From Pectobacterium carotovorum (GTDB lineage: Bacteria; Pseudomonadota; Gammaproteobacteria; Enterobacterales; Enterobacteriaceae): 64,000 nt of DNA. The position numbers and the translations under genes were made by a program. Positions 1 to 8,422 of the stretch are shown here, piece by piece. The DNA lies in the NCBI RefSeq assembly GCF_033898505.1, contig NZ_JAXAFK010000003.1:372001-436000 (forward strand), given 5' to 3'. A model generated the notes under the pieces. It made no database searches and was not told the DNA's origin. It saw only the letters and a program-made list of their open reading frames with translations. Position 1 is the first letter of the stretch, and the number at the start of each line of letters is the position of its first letter.

Positions 1-86
1 TGACAGGCCATCGTCGTGCCGATACCCATTGCCATCAGTAAGATACCGCTCAATACCCCTTTCCCTACCGCCCGGGACACACCCAT
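1..86 (-). CDS. N-terminal fragment of an unidentified exported or membrane protein
   Basis: Only the first 28 codons lie in the window; the gene runs off the left edge. The start ATG (84-86) has a GGTGGTG ribosome-binding sequence just upstream. The peptide begins MGVSRAVGKG, followed by a hydrophobic stretch ending TTMAC, so it looks like a signal peptide or a first membrane helix. The Cys could be a lipoprotein Cys, but the lipobox is poor (Thr at -3). I do not recognise the family. It is transcribed away from ivbL-ilvBN. Confidence 0.5.
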   Translation of the reverse strand, partial: MGVSRAVGKGVLSGILLMAMGIGTTMAC

Positions 87-221
87 TTATCACCACCCAC
101 TATCCCAATGATTATTTTATAATTTATAACATTGAAACCCTGTTCCAATTGTGAAAACAGTCACGCTTCTCTGGTTCTGCGGCGAAAAATCAAGCGGTAA
201 TCGTGCGGTAAAATACCAATA

Positions 222-557
<336 letters not shown>

Positions 558-558
558 C

Positions 559-630
559 TGTGACCAATTCGACATATTCAGTTTTTATACCTTGTAGGTA
601 TTGTGTCTTTTTGTGCTGCTGTGCTTATAT
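559..630 (+). promoter_or_regulatory. Candidate ivbL-ilvBN promoter region with a CRP-like half site
   Basis: TGTGA-N6-CGACA at 559-574 matches one half of a CRP site well and the other half poorly. A candidate sigma-70 promoter is TTGTGT (601-606) and TTATAT (625-630), 18 bp apart. E. coli ilvBN is CRP-activated, so a CRP site is expected here. The CRP-like site starts 2 bp after the end of the upstream repeat. Weak matches; inference. Confidence 0.35.
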
Positions 631-732
631 GAATTGGCGATAGGCTGATGACACATTCAAATACAACGCCCAGCCATCACTAACGCAAATAAACTCAACA
701 TAAATAACTCAACATAAATAAATAGGATTCCC

Positions 733-843
733 GTGACGCACTACTCTTCTTCCACTTCAGCACTACTAAGCACCGCGCATGTTGACGCGGTCGTCGTCGT
801 GCGCGTGGCAGTCGTGGTCGTGGTCGTCGGCAGCGCGCCGTAA
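733..843 (+). CDS. ivbL: ilvBN operon leader peptide
   Basis: This 36-codon ORF starts with GTG, preceded by AGGA at 724-727. An in-frame stop at 715-717 excludes any earlier start. It encodes 12 Val residues after the initiator, mostly in runs around residues 17-32, plus two adjacent Leu codons (CTA). It ends GSAP, like the E. coli IvbL ending GNAP. A Rho-independent terminator follows at 867-907. In the known mechanism, ribosome stalling at Val/Leu codons when these amino acids are scarce prevents terminator formation and lets ilvBN be transcribed. The peptide itself has no other known role. Confidence 0.9.
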   Translation: MTHYSSSTSALLSTAHVDAVVVVRVAVVVVVVGSAP

Positions 844-866
844 CGGGTTCCGAATCGAAGATTCTC

Positions 867-907
867 AAACCCCGCCGGCGCCAGCCGAGCGGGGTTTCTT
901 GTTTTTA
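867..907 (+). terminator. ilvBN attenuator terminator
   Basis: A 9-bp stem, AAACCCCGC (867-875) with GCGGGGTTT (889-897), is followed by a T-rich tract. It lies between ivbL and ilvB, as expected for an attenuator. Confidence 0.88.
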
Positions 908-953
908 CCCTCCCCGCTCCGACACCGCACCGGCCCTGATGAAGGATGTAAGC

Positions 954-2618
954 ATGCGTTATACAGGCGCTCAGTTAATTGTTCGGCTGCTCGAACAGCA
1001 GGGCATCACCACCGTAGCGGGCATTCCCGGCGGCGCGGCTCTGCCGTTATATGATGCACTGGGTCAAAGTAAGACTATCCGTCACGTTCTGGCTCGTCAC
1101 GAGCAAGGTGCCGGGTTTATGGCGCAAGGCATGGCGCGCGCCAGCGGTCGCGCCGCCGTTTGTATGGCTTCCAGCGGCCCGGGGGCGACCAACCTGCTCA
1201 CCGCCATTGCCGATGCCAAACTGGATTCGATCCCATTGGTGTGTATCACCGGCCAGGTGCCTTCTGGCATGATCGGCACCGATGCGTTTCAGGAAGTCGA
1301 TACCTACGGCATCTCTATTCCCGTCACCAAACATAACTATCTGGTTCGCGATATCAACGAACTGCCGCGCGTGATCCCGGAAGCGTTTCGCATCGCGCAG
1401 TCGGGTCGTCCCGGCCCGGTGTGGATCGATATTCCAAAAGACATCCAGAACGCGACCATTGAGCTGAGCGAACTGCCGGGCGTCTTTCCTCTCGATACGC
1501 CACCCGCCATCCCTCAACAGGAGATCGAGCGAGCAGCAGCCATGATTAACGCAGCTCAGCGTCCGGTTCTCTATCTGGGTGGTGGGATCATTAGCAGCGC
1601 CGCGCACGAACAGGCGGTTCAACTGGCGGAACGCTCCAGCCTGCCAACCACCATGACGCTGATGGCGCTGGGTGCCATGCCCGTCGATCATCCCCTGTCG
1701 CTCGGCATGCTGGGTATGCACGCCGCACGATCAACCAATCTGATCTTGCAGCAGGCAGATTTGTTAATTGTGCTGGGTGCGCGTTTTGACGATCGTGCGA
1801 TTGGTAAAGCAGAACAGTTTTGCCCGCAGGCCAGCATCATTCACATCGATATCGATCCCGCCGAGTTGGGCAAGATCCGTCAACCACATGTGGCGATCAA
1901 CGCGGATGTCGCGCAGGCGCTGGACCAGCTGCTGCCGCATATTACGCCGCAGCAGCGTGACGTCTGGCGTACCACCGTCCGTGGGCTGCAACAGGAATTC
2001 CCGTTCAACATGCCGAATGCTGACGATCCCTTAAGCCATTATGGTCTGGTGCAGGCCACGGCGCGGGCGCTGACGGATGATGCGATCATCACCACCGATG
2101 TCGGCCAGCATCAGATGTGGGTGGCCCAATCTTATCCGCTGCGTCGTCCGCGCCAGTGGCTGACATCCGGCGGATTTGGCACGATGGGCTTTGGCCTGCC
2201 TGCGGCGATTGGCGCTGCGCTGGCCGAGCCGGAACGCACCGTGGTGTGCTTCTCGGGTGATGGCAGCCTGATGATGAACATTCAGGAAATGGCAACTGCG
2301 GCAGAAGAAGGGCTCAACGTAAAAATCGTCCTGATGAACAACCAGTCACTCGGTCTGGTTCACCAGCAGCAGGATATGTTTTTCCAGCAGCGCATCTTCG
2401 CTGCCGATTACCGTTACAGTACCAATTTCCTCGCGATTGCCGCAGGTTTCGGCTTTGCAACCTGCGATCTGAATGCAGCAGCCGATCCGCAAGCCGCCCT
2501 GCAAGAAGCGCTCAATCAGCCGGGTCCTGCGCTGATCCACGTACTGATTGACGCCAATGAAAAAGTGTTACCCATCGTGCCACCGGGCGCAGCGAACATC
2601 GATATGATCGGAGATTAA
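954..2618 (+). CDS. ilvB: Acetolactate synthase I, large (catalytic) subunit
   Basis: This enzyme condenses two pyruvates to acetolactate, or pyruvate with 2-oxobutyrate, in Val/Leu/Ile synthesis, using ThDP, Mg2+ and FAD. The 554-residue protein matches E. coli IlvB throughout: the N-terminal ThDP-binding region contains [17 protein letters not shown] with the catalytic Glu, the central domain binds FAD, and the C-terminal ThDP region has [16 protein letters not shown] chose the ATG at 954 because GAAGGAT lies at 941-947; the in-frame ATG at 939 has no such site and would add five residues. It is under the ivbL attenuator and overlaps ilvN by one base (TAATG). Confidence 0.95.
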   Translation: MRYTGAQLIVRLLEQQGITTVAGIPGGAALPLYDALGQSKTIRHVLARHEQGAGFMAQGMARASGRAAVCMASSGPGATNLLTAIADAKLDSIPLVCITGQVPSGMIGTDAFQEVDTYGISIPVTKHNYLVRDINELPRVIPEAFRIAQSGRPGPVWIDIPKDIQNATIELSELPGVFPLDTPPAIPQQEIERAAAMINAAQRPVLYLGGGIISSAAHEQAVQLAERSSLPTTMTLMALGAMPVDHPLSLGMLGMHAARSTNLILQQADLLIVLGARFDDRAIGKAEQFCPQASIIHIDIDPAELGKIRQPHVAINADVAQALDQLLPHITPQQRDVWRTTVRGLQQEFPFNMPNADDPLSHYGLVQATARALTDDAIITTDVGQHQMWVAQSYPLRRPRQWLTSGGFGTMGFGLPAAIGAALAEPERTVVCFSGDGSLMMNIQEMATAAEEGLNVKIVLMNNQSLGLVHQQQDMFFQQRIFAADYRYSTNFLAIAAGFGFATCDLNAAADPQAALQEALNQPGPALIHVLIDANEKVLPIVPPGAANIDMIGD

Positions 2619-2935
2619 TGACTATGTCAACTCAACTAACTTCGTCAACACAACCAACTTCAAATCAGGTCACGCTAGAACTCTCTGTGCGCAACCACCC
2701 CGGCGTCATGTCACACGTTTGCGGCCTGTTTGCCCGCCGGGCATTTAACGTGGAAGGCATTCTGTGTATGCCGCTGGCCAATGGTGAAGAAAGCCGCATC
2801 TGGCTACTTGTCAAAGATGACCAGCGGCTACCGCAGATGATCAGTCAGGTGGAAAAGCTGGAAGACGTCCTTCAGGTACGTCGTCACGGTGAAGAAATGC
2901 GTATTTTCGAGCAGGTCGCCGAGTTTTACTGCTAG
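2618..2935 (+). CDS. ilvN: Acetolactate synthase I, regulatory subunit
   Basis: The 105-residue protein carries an ACT domain ([18 protein letters not shown]), which binds valine for feedback inhibition and activates IlvB. It is close to the E. coli protein (96 residues), with an N-terminal Ser/Thr/Gln-rich extension of about nine residues. The start overlaps the ilvB stop (TAATG) and is preceded by GGAG, so translation is coupled. A second in-frame ATG at 2624 is a possible alternative. Confidence 0.94.
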   Translation: MTMSTQLTSSTQPTSNQVTLELSVRNHPGVMSHVCGLFARRAFNVEGILCMPLANGEESRIWLLVKDDQRLPQMISQVEKLEDVLQVRRHGEEMRIFEQVAEFYC

Positions 2936-2942
2936 CTGGCTT

Positions 2943-2961
2943 GGCCGGGTTTTTCCCGGCC
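2943..2961. terminator. Hairpin between ilvN and yabI
   Basis: A 7-bp stem, GGCCGGG with CCCGGCC around a T5 loop, sits between convergent genes. Neither strand has a following T-run, so termination here is not certain. Confidence 0.5.
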
Positions 2962-2970
2962 TGCCCACCC

Positions 2971-3741
2971 TTACCCGTTTAACACCTGCCACAGCAGATG
3001 ACGGTAAACCGGCATCAGCGGGTGCTGAATCAGCATGAACAGCGCTGCAACCGCCGCTACGGACACCGCGGGTGCGACCCAGCGCAGACGTCTGAGCGGC
3101 ATCTTTTTGCTAAACCAGTCACGATGTTTACGCTTATCGTTGCGCCACCAGCGCCAGTTTAGCCAGCCAGCACCCCATACCACAACGGCGGTTATCAGCA
3201 GTAGCCACTTGAATCCAGCACTGTTCGTCCCCGCGGGAATATCAATCGCAACGCCGGCCAGAATGCCGGGTAAGAAATAGGCCGGCGGCCACAGCAGGCA
3301 GCCAATGATATTCGGCACGGCAAATTTATAAGGCGGTAACCCCAGCATCCCCGCCACCATCGGAATAAGCGGGCGCGTTGGACCAACAAAACGCCCGATC
3401 AATATCGTCGGCATCGGGTGTTGATACAGGGCATATTCGGTTTTACTCAACAACGCCTGGTACTTTTTCAGGAAGGACCAGTTATGCAGCGGTGCCTTAA
3501 AACGCATGCCAATAAAATAGGAAATCCAGTCTCCTAGCAGGCAACCGATAATCCCGGCCGCCCATGCCGGGTAAAGCCCCATTTGTCCGCTGCCAATCAG
3601 CGCTCCCAGCGTTGCCATCATCACCGTTCCCGGCAACAACAACCCCACCAGAGCCAGAGATTCCAGAAAGGCAACCAGCATGACGGCGATCAGTGAATAC
3701 GCTAGCGATTGGGTAACCAGATGATCCAGCCACGCTTCCAT
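2971..3741 (-). CDS. yabI: DedA-family inner-membrane protein
   Basis: The 256-residue polytopic protein aligns closely with E. coli YabI (254 residues) and carries the DedA/SNARE-associated signature: FLESLALVGLLLPGT near the N-terminus and GRFVGPTRPLIPMVAG in the middle. DedA proteins are proton-motive-force-dependent membrane proteins; members of the superfamily act in undecaprenyl-phosphate or phospholipid translocation. Which of these YabI does cannot be told from sequence. It is convergent with ilvBN. In E. coli yabI lies by the ara and thi genes, so its neighbour ilvN marks a rearrangement. Confidence 0.9.
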   Translation of the reverse strand: MEAWLDHLVTQSLAYSLIAVMLVAFLESLALVGLLLPGTVMMATLGALIGSGQMGLYPAWAAGIIGCLLGDWISYFIGMRFKAPLHNWSFLKKYQALLSKTEYALYQHPMPTILIGRFVGPTRPLIPMVAGMLGLPPYKFAVPNIIGCLLWPPAYFLPGILAGVAIDIPAGTNSAGFKWLLLITAVVVWGAGWLNWRWWRNDKRKHRDWFSKKMPLRRLRWVAPAVSVAAVAALFMLIQHPLMPVYRHLLWQVLNG

Positions 3742-4171
3742 AAAACCTACCCGTATTTTATAAAAACAAGGATTGTCTGGATCATAGCAGAAGCCGTCAA
3801 CTCCTGATTTTACTCCACCACCCGATTCGGGTTCATGTAAAAATCCAGTACACCGAGTTGCCGTCTGATTCCGTCTCTCAGGCGGCAGTGAGCCCGGCCT
3901 GTTAGTACAAAACCTGGCAATATCCTGCTGAAAATATGTAGTGCTATTTATCTATCAGGCATTGAAGCGATCGCCGCCTGCGGGTGCACAAGGCGTGTAC
4001 GTTTTGATAAATATCAACTATTCCCCTTATCAGAGTACACGCAATATCATTTTCCAATTCAAGCCGTTAGCACCACTTCAGTAACACAGTTTTCTGGTCA
4101 ATTCTTTTGCACCGACGGGCCTCAACACTTATGATAGCGGTCATTTTTTGCCACGGTGCCACACTGCCACT
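3742..4171. promoter_or_regulatory. Divergent intergenic region between yabI and the diguanylate cyclase
   Basis: About 430 bp without a credible gene. The notable element is the FNR-type palindrome at 4004-4017 (listed separately). Little else stands out beyond a small CCCGATTCGGG dyad near 3823. Confidence 0.5.
4004..4047 (+). promoter_or_regulatory. Consensus FNR box and -10 element before the diguanylate cyclase
   Basis: TTGAT-AAAT-ATCAA at 4004-4017 matches the FNR consensus TTGAT-N4-ATCAA exactly. A -10-like CAATAT at 4042-4047 predicts a start near 4054, which puts the box centre at about -43, close to the -41.5 of class II FNR-activated promoters. The transcript would have a leader of roughly 120 nt. 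Inference from spacing only; CRP or another family member could also bind. Confidence 0.6.
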
Positions 4172-5752
4172 ATGTTTTTTAAACTACTCAACCATTTCGG
4201 ATTACGACGTCTTATCCTACTCTTGGCAGTGGCGAGCGCATTGGTAACACTGGCAAACAGTTTTTATGCCAGCTATCGCGTTCAGCGAGAGCTCCTGATT
4301 GATAATACGCTTGAAGCCAACCGCGTTTACGCCACCAAACTCGCGGCGATGACCCATTCCTTCTTTAAAGAAGCCCAGCAGCAGTTAGCCTACAGCGCCA
4401 ATATCGTCGCCACCCAGATGGATGATAAGGTCAGCCTGCTTAAAGAAGCCGACCGCCTGCGGCTACAGACCAGCAATTTCAACTCTGTTGTGATTGCAGA
4501 TGAAAAAGGCATCGTCAGAGCCACGTCACCCGATACGTTCCAATTAATCGGGAGAAGCCTGACCACAGACGGCGCACTCGAAGCCTTAAGAGAAAAACAG
4601 CCGCTTATCAGCCAACCCTATGTGTCTGCCGCCAATAACTTCATTGTGCTGATATCTGCGCCGATCTTCACGCGAGATGGCCGTTACAAAGGGTTTATCG
4701 GTGGATCGATCTATCTTAAGCAGCCCAGCGTTCTCAATACATTATTGGACAAACATTATTACCGCGACGGTTCTTATATTTATGTCACCGATAAGAACAA
4801 AAGAATGCTGTATCACCGCGATATCGAGCGGATTGGCAAAACAGAGACCAACAATCTGGATATCGACGCGCAGCATGAGAATAACGGTAGCCAGCACATG
4901 CTGAACTATCTGGGTGAGAAGATGTTAGCGGGCTACGCCGTTGAATCTACTTCACAGTGGCAGATTGTGGCGCTCCGTCCAACCGACATTACGCTGAAAC
5001 CGCTGGATGGTCTGATGCTAAATGTGCTGCGCCACACGCTCCCTCTGGCGCTTTTGACTATCTTCTGCGTTTGGCTGCTTGCGCGGCTCATCGCTCAGCC
5101 GCTGTGGCTGCTGGCACGCAGCGCCAATAAGATGGATGCGACGGATGTCTCCGACGACATCAGAAATATTCACTCCTGGTATTTCGAGGCCTCGCAGCTT
5201 AAACAGGCCATGCTGCTGGGTATCGATTTACTTCAGCGCAAAATTGGTAAGTTACGTTCTGAGGCACACTCAGACCCGATGACCGACCTGCTCAATCGCC
5301 GTGGGTTGGATAGCGTTCTCCGCTACTGGCAGATGGGACAGAAAAGTTTTGCGGTCATCGCGCTGGATATCGATCGCTTCAAACGCATCAATGACACCTA
5401 CGGTCACGATGTCGGCGATAACGTTATTCGCTATCTCTCACAGCTGATTCGCACCAGTTCACGCGATTCCGACATCCTGTGCCGCAGCGGCGGTGAAGAG
5501 TTTTTGATCTTGCTGCCGGAAACGCATCTCGACGTCGCGATCAGCATTGCTGAACGGCTACGGCAGCGCATGGAAGAATCAACCATTCCTGTCGTGGGCA
5601 ATATCACCATCTCACTAGGCGTTGCTCTGTGGGAACCGGGCGTCAGCGATATGTCGATCGAACGCACCTTCAAGCTGGCGGATGAGGCCCTGTATCAGGC
5701 CAAGCAGGAAGGCCGCAACCGCGTGGTTTCTGCCTCCGGCAACGAGCAGTAA
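4172..5752 (+). CDS. Membrane-bound sensor diguanylate cyclase (Cache-type sensor plus GGDEF)
   Basis: Predicted to make cyclic di-GMP from two GTP. Order over 526 residues: N-terminal membrane helix (about 10-28), a large periplasmic region resembling a double-Cache sensor (about 30-285), a second helix (about 290-312), a linker, and a C-terminal GGDEF domain (about 360-520). The active site is intact, GGEEF at 440-444, with an RxxD inhibitory site (RDSD, 431-434) five residues before it, so product inhibition is expected. I took the ATG at 4172; an in-frame TTG at 4148 would add eight residues. It occupies the place of the E. coli ara genes between polB and yabI. Confidence 0.88.
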   Translation: MFFKLLNHFGLRRLILLLAVASALVTLANSFYASYRVQRELLIDNTLEANRVYATKLAAMTHSFFKEAQQQLAYSANIVATQMDDKVSLLKEADRLRLQTSNFNSVVIADEKGIVRATSPDTFQLIGRSLTTDGALEALREKQPLISQPYVSAANNFIVLISAPIFTRDGRYKGFIGGSIYLKQPSVLNTLLDKHYYRDGSYIYVTDKNKRMLYHRDIERIGKTETNNLDIDAQHENNGSQHMLNYLGEKMLAGYAVESTSQWQIVALRPTDITLKPLDGLMLNVLRHTLPLALLTIFCVWLLARLIAQPLWLLARSANKMDATDVSDDIRNIHSWYFEASQLKQAMLLGIDLLQRKIGKLRSEAHSDPMTDLLNRRGLDSVLRYWQMGQKSFAVIALDIDRFKRINDTYGHDVGDNVIRYLSQLIRTSSRDSDILCRSGGEEFLILLPETHLDVAISIAERLRQRMEESTIPVVGNITISLGVALWEPGVSDMSIERTFKLADEALYQAKQEGRNRVVSASGNEQ

Positions 5753-5775
5753 TCCAAATCCCTCTTCTCTATCAT

Positions 5776-5820
5776 AGGTGATGTCGCTAGATACTAGACA
5801 TCACCTGTATAAATAACCAT
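5776..5820 (+). promoter_or_regulatory. LexA-like box overlapping a 10-bp inverted repeat upstream of polB
   Basis: CTG-N10-CAT at 5805-5820 (CTGTATAAATAACCAT) differs from the LexA core CTG-N10-CAG by its last base; E. coli polB is SOS-controlled. A perfect inverted repeat, AGGTGATGTC (5776-5785) with GACATCACCT (5797-5806), overlaps its left edge. That repeat could be the terminator of the upstream gene (there is no T-run) or a separate operator. Confidence 0.5.
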
Positions 5821-5870
5821 ACTTACTCTTACTATCCTTTCTTATCCCGCTCGCTATAAAAGGCCGCTTA

Positions 5871-8237
5871 GTGACTCAGGTTCGTCAGGGGTTTCTACTG
5901 ACCCGCCACTGGAATGACACGCCAGCTGGCACGCAGGTTGAATTCTGGCTGGCCACCGATGAAGGCCCGCTGCTGGTACGTCTGCCGCTACAGCAGGCCG
6001 TAGCCTTTATTCCCGCTCAGCAGGAAGCCCGCGCAAGAACGCTCTTACAGCAGGAAAAACGCTGGCAGTTAAAACCGCTCGCCATGCAGGATTTCCATCA
6101 TCAACCGCTGCTGGGGCTGTATTGCCCACAATACCGGCAGTTGATGCGACTGGAGAAACTGCTGCGTGAAGGCGGCGTTCAGGTTTACGAAGCGGATATT
6201 CGCCCGACGGAACGCTTTCTGATGGAGCGTTTTATCACGGCACCGGTGTGGTTTAGCGGTACTCCCACGTCGGATAGCCTGCTGACAGATGCCCGCATGA
6301 AGCCCAATCCCGACTACCGCCCGACGCTCAGGCTGGTGTCGCTGGATATCGAAACCAACCGCCACGGCGAGCTTTACTGCATCGGGCTGGAAGGCTGCGG
6401 GCAGCGTCAGGTTTACATGCTCGGCCCGCCGAACGGCACGCCTGCCGAACACGAGGATTTTACGCTGGAGTACGTCGCCAGCCGCCCACTGCTGCTGGAA
6501 AAGCTGAACATCTGGATGCAGCAGCACGATCCCGATGCCATCATTGGCTGGAATCTGGTGCAGTTTGACCTGCGCGTCTTACAGAAGCATGCCGAGCGCT
6601 ACAACATTCCGCTCAAGCTGGGGCGCAACGGGCAGGCGTTGGAGTGGCGGGAACACGGTTTTAAGCAGGGGCACTTCTTTGCCAGCGCCACTGGCCGTTT
6701 GATTATCGATGGCATTGAAGCGCTCAAGTCAGCAACATGGAATTTTGCCTCGTTTAGTCTGGAGTTTGTCGCGCAGTCGCTGCTGGGGGAAGGCAAAGCT
6801 ATCGACACGCCTTATCAGCGCATGGACGAAATCGACCGCCGCTTTGCCGAAGATAAACCCGCACTCGCGCGCTATAACTTGCAGGACTGCGAGCTGGTCA
6901 CGCGTATTTTCGACAAAACCGAACTGCTGCCGTTCTTGCTGGAGCGCGCCAGCGTCACTGGTCTGGCGGCTGACCGAAGCGGCGGTTCCGTCGCAGCATT
7001 TTCCCACCTTTATTTACCGCGCATGCATCGCATGGGCTACGTCGCTCCGAATCTGGGCGACGTCGCGCTTGAAGCCAGCCCCGGTGGATTTGTGATGGAT
7101 TCGCGGCCCGGCCTGTATGATTCGGTGCTCGTGCTGGATTACAAGAGCCTCTACCCTTCCATCATCCGCACGTTTCTGATCGACCCGGTCGGGCTGGCGG
7201 TGGGAACACAAAATCCAGACGCGCAGCACGCCGTCCCCGGCTTTCGCGGCGCATGGTTCTCCCGCGAACAGCACTGCCTTCCCGCGATTGTTGAGCAAAT
7301 CTGGCAAGGGCGTGAAGCGGCGAAGCGCACCAGCAACAAACCGCTGTCGCAGGCGTTGAAGATCATCATGAATGCCTTTTACGGCGTGCTGGGTGCCACA
7401 GGCTGCCGCTTCTTCGATCCGCGTCTCGCCTCCTCCATCACCCTACGCGGCCATGAGATCATGCGCAAAACGCGCGAGCTGATCGAGGAACAAGGCTATC
7501 AGGTCATTTATGGCGATACCGACTCCACGTTCGTCTGGCTGAAACACGCGCATAGTGAAGAAGAAGCGACAACGATTGGCAACGCGCTGGTGCAGCACGT
7601 TAATCAATGGTGGACACAGCACCTGCAAGACACTTTGCAGTTGACCAGCGCGCTGGAATTGGAGTTTGAAACGCACTTCCGCCGCTTTCTGATGCCCACC
7701 ATTCGCGGTGCCGAGCAAGGCAGCAAAAAGCGCTACGCCGGGCTAATCGACACGCCACAAGGCGAAAAGATGGTATTCAAAGGGCTGGAAACCGTGCGGA
7801 CCGACTGGACACCGCTGGCGCAACAGTTTCAACAGCAGCTCTATCTGCTGATTTTTCAGCAACAGCCGTATCAGGAGTGGCTACGGGATTATGTCGATCG
7901 CACCCTAAACGGGGAATTCGACGATCTGCTGATCTATCGCAAACGGCTACGCCGCCGACTTGATGACTACCAGCGCAACGTGCCCCCCCACGCCAGAGCC
8001 GCAAAAATTGCCGATGACTATAACCGCCAGCAAGGGCGACCGCTGCAATATCAAAACGGCGGCTGGATCAGTTATGTAATGACCGTCAACGGCCCCGAAC
8101 CGCTGGAAACCCGGCATTCACCGCTGGATTATCAGCATTATGTCGAACGCCAGCTCCAGCCGGTCGCCGACGCCATTCTTCCTTTCCTGCATGATGATTT
8201 TTCTACACTGGTTACAGGCCAGATGGGTCTGTTTTAA
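5871..8237 (+). CDS. polB: DNA polymerase II
   Basis: A family B DNA polymerase with 3'-5' exonuclease, used in SOS-induced replication restart and repair. The 788-residue protein matches E. coli PolB (783). Exonuclease motifs: [11 protein letters not shown] (about 160-170) and the later [10 protein letters not shown]. Polymerase motifs: DYKSLYPSI (about 423) and YGDTDST (about 545). It ends GQMGLF, like E. coli GQLGLF. The start is GTG; no better in-frame ATG is near. A LexA-like sequence lies 50 bp upstream. Confidence 0.95.
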   Translation: MTQVRQGFLLTRHWNDTPAGTQVEFWLATDEGPLLVRLPLQQAVAFIPAQQEARARTLLQQEKRWQLKPLAMQDFHHQPLLGLYCPQYRQLMRLEKLLREGGVQVYEADIRPTERFLMERFITAPVWFSGTPTSDSLLTDARMKPNPDYRPTLRLVSLDIETNRHGELYCIGLEGCGQRQVYMLGPPNGTPAEHEDFTLEYVASRPLLLEKLNIWMQQHDPDAIIGWNLVQFDLRVLQKHAERYNIPLKLGRNGQALEWREHGFKQGHFFASATGRLIIDGIEALKSATWNFASFSLEFVAQSLLGEGKAIDTPYQRMDEIDRRFAEDKPALARYNLQDCELVTRIFDKTELLPFLLERASVTGLAADRSGGSVAAFSHLYLPRMHRMGYVAPNLGDVALEASPGGFVMDSRPGLYDSVLVLDYKSLYPSIIRTFLIDPVGLAVGTQNPDAQHAVPGFRGAWFSREQHCLPAIVEQIWQGREAAKRTSNKPLSQALKIIMNAFYGVLGATGCRFFDPRLASSITLRGHEIMRKTRELIEEQGYQVIYGDTDSTFVWLKHAHSEEEATTIGNALVQHVNQWWTQHLQDTLQLTSALELEFETHFRRFLMPTIRGAEQGSKKRYAGLIDTPQGEKMVFKGLETVRTDWTPLAQQFQQQLYLLIFQQQPYQEWLRDYVDRTLNGEFDDLLIYRKRLRRRLDDYQRNVPPHARAAKIADDYNRQQGRPLQYQNGGWISYVMTVNGPEPLETRHSPLDYQHYVERQLQPVADAILPFLHDDFSTLVTGQMGLF

Positions 8238-8355
8238 ATGACGCGTATTCATGTTTTTTAACGAAAGCGGTTAATTCGCGGTACAGCAAGTTTGAGGGGT
8301 GACGAACGCACCGTCATCCATTACCATAACGCCCTTTCTGAATTTGCATCAGCAG

Positions 8356-8376
8356 CATTATCGGCGCCCGATAATG
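8356..8376. repeat. Perfect 9-bp inverted repeat upstream of rapA
   Basis: CATTATCGG and CCGATAATG flank a 3-nt centre (CGC), 46 bp before the rapA start. It could be an operator dyad or a leader hairpin; no known consensus is recognised. The rest of the 8238-8422 gap shows nothing clear. Confidence 0.5.
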
Positions 8377-8422
8377 TAATCAGACATTCCCCCGACACAG
8401 ACGAAAATCGAGCTAAGAATTT

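Noticed and set aside
779..1054. 91-residue plus-strand ORF over ivbL and the start of ilvB
   Set aside because: It overlaps the well-supported leader peptide, attenuator and ilvB start in another frame.
1047..1721. 224-residue minus-strand ORF opposite ilvB
   Set aside because: It is antisense to a strongly conserved gene and has no recognisable family or start site; typical GC-biased shadow frame.
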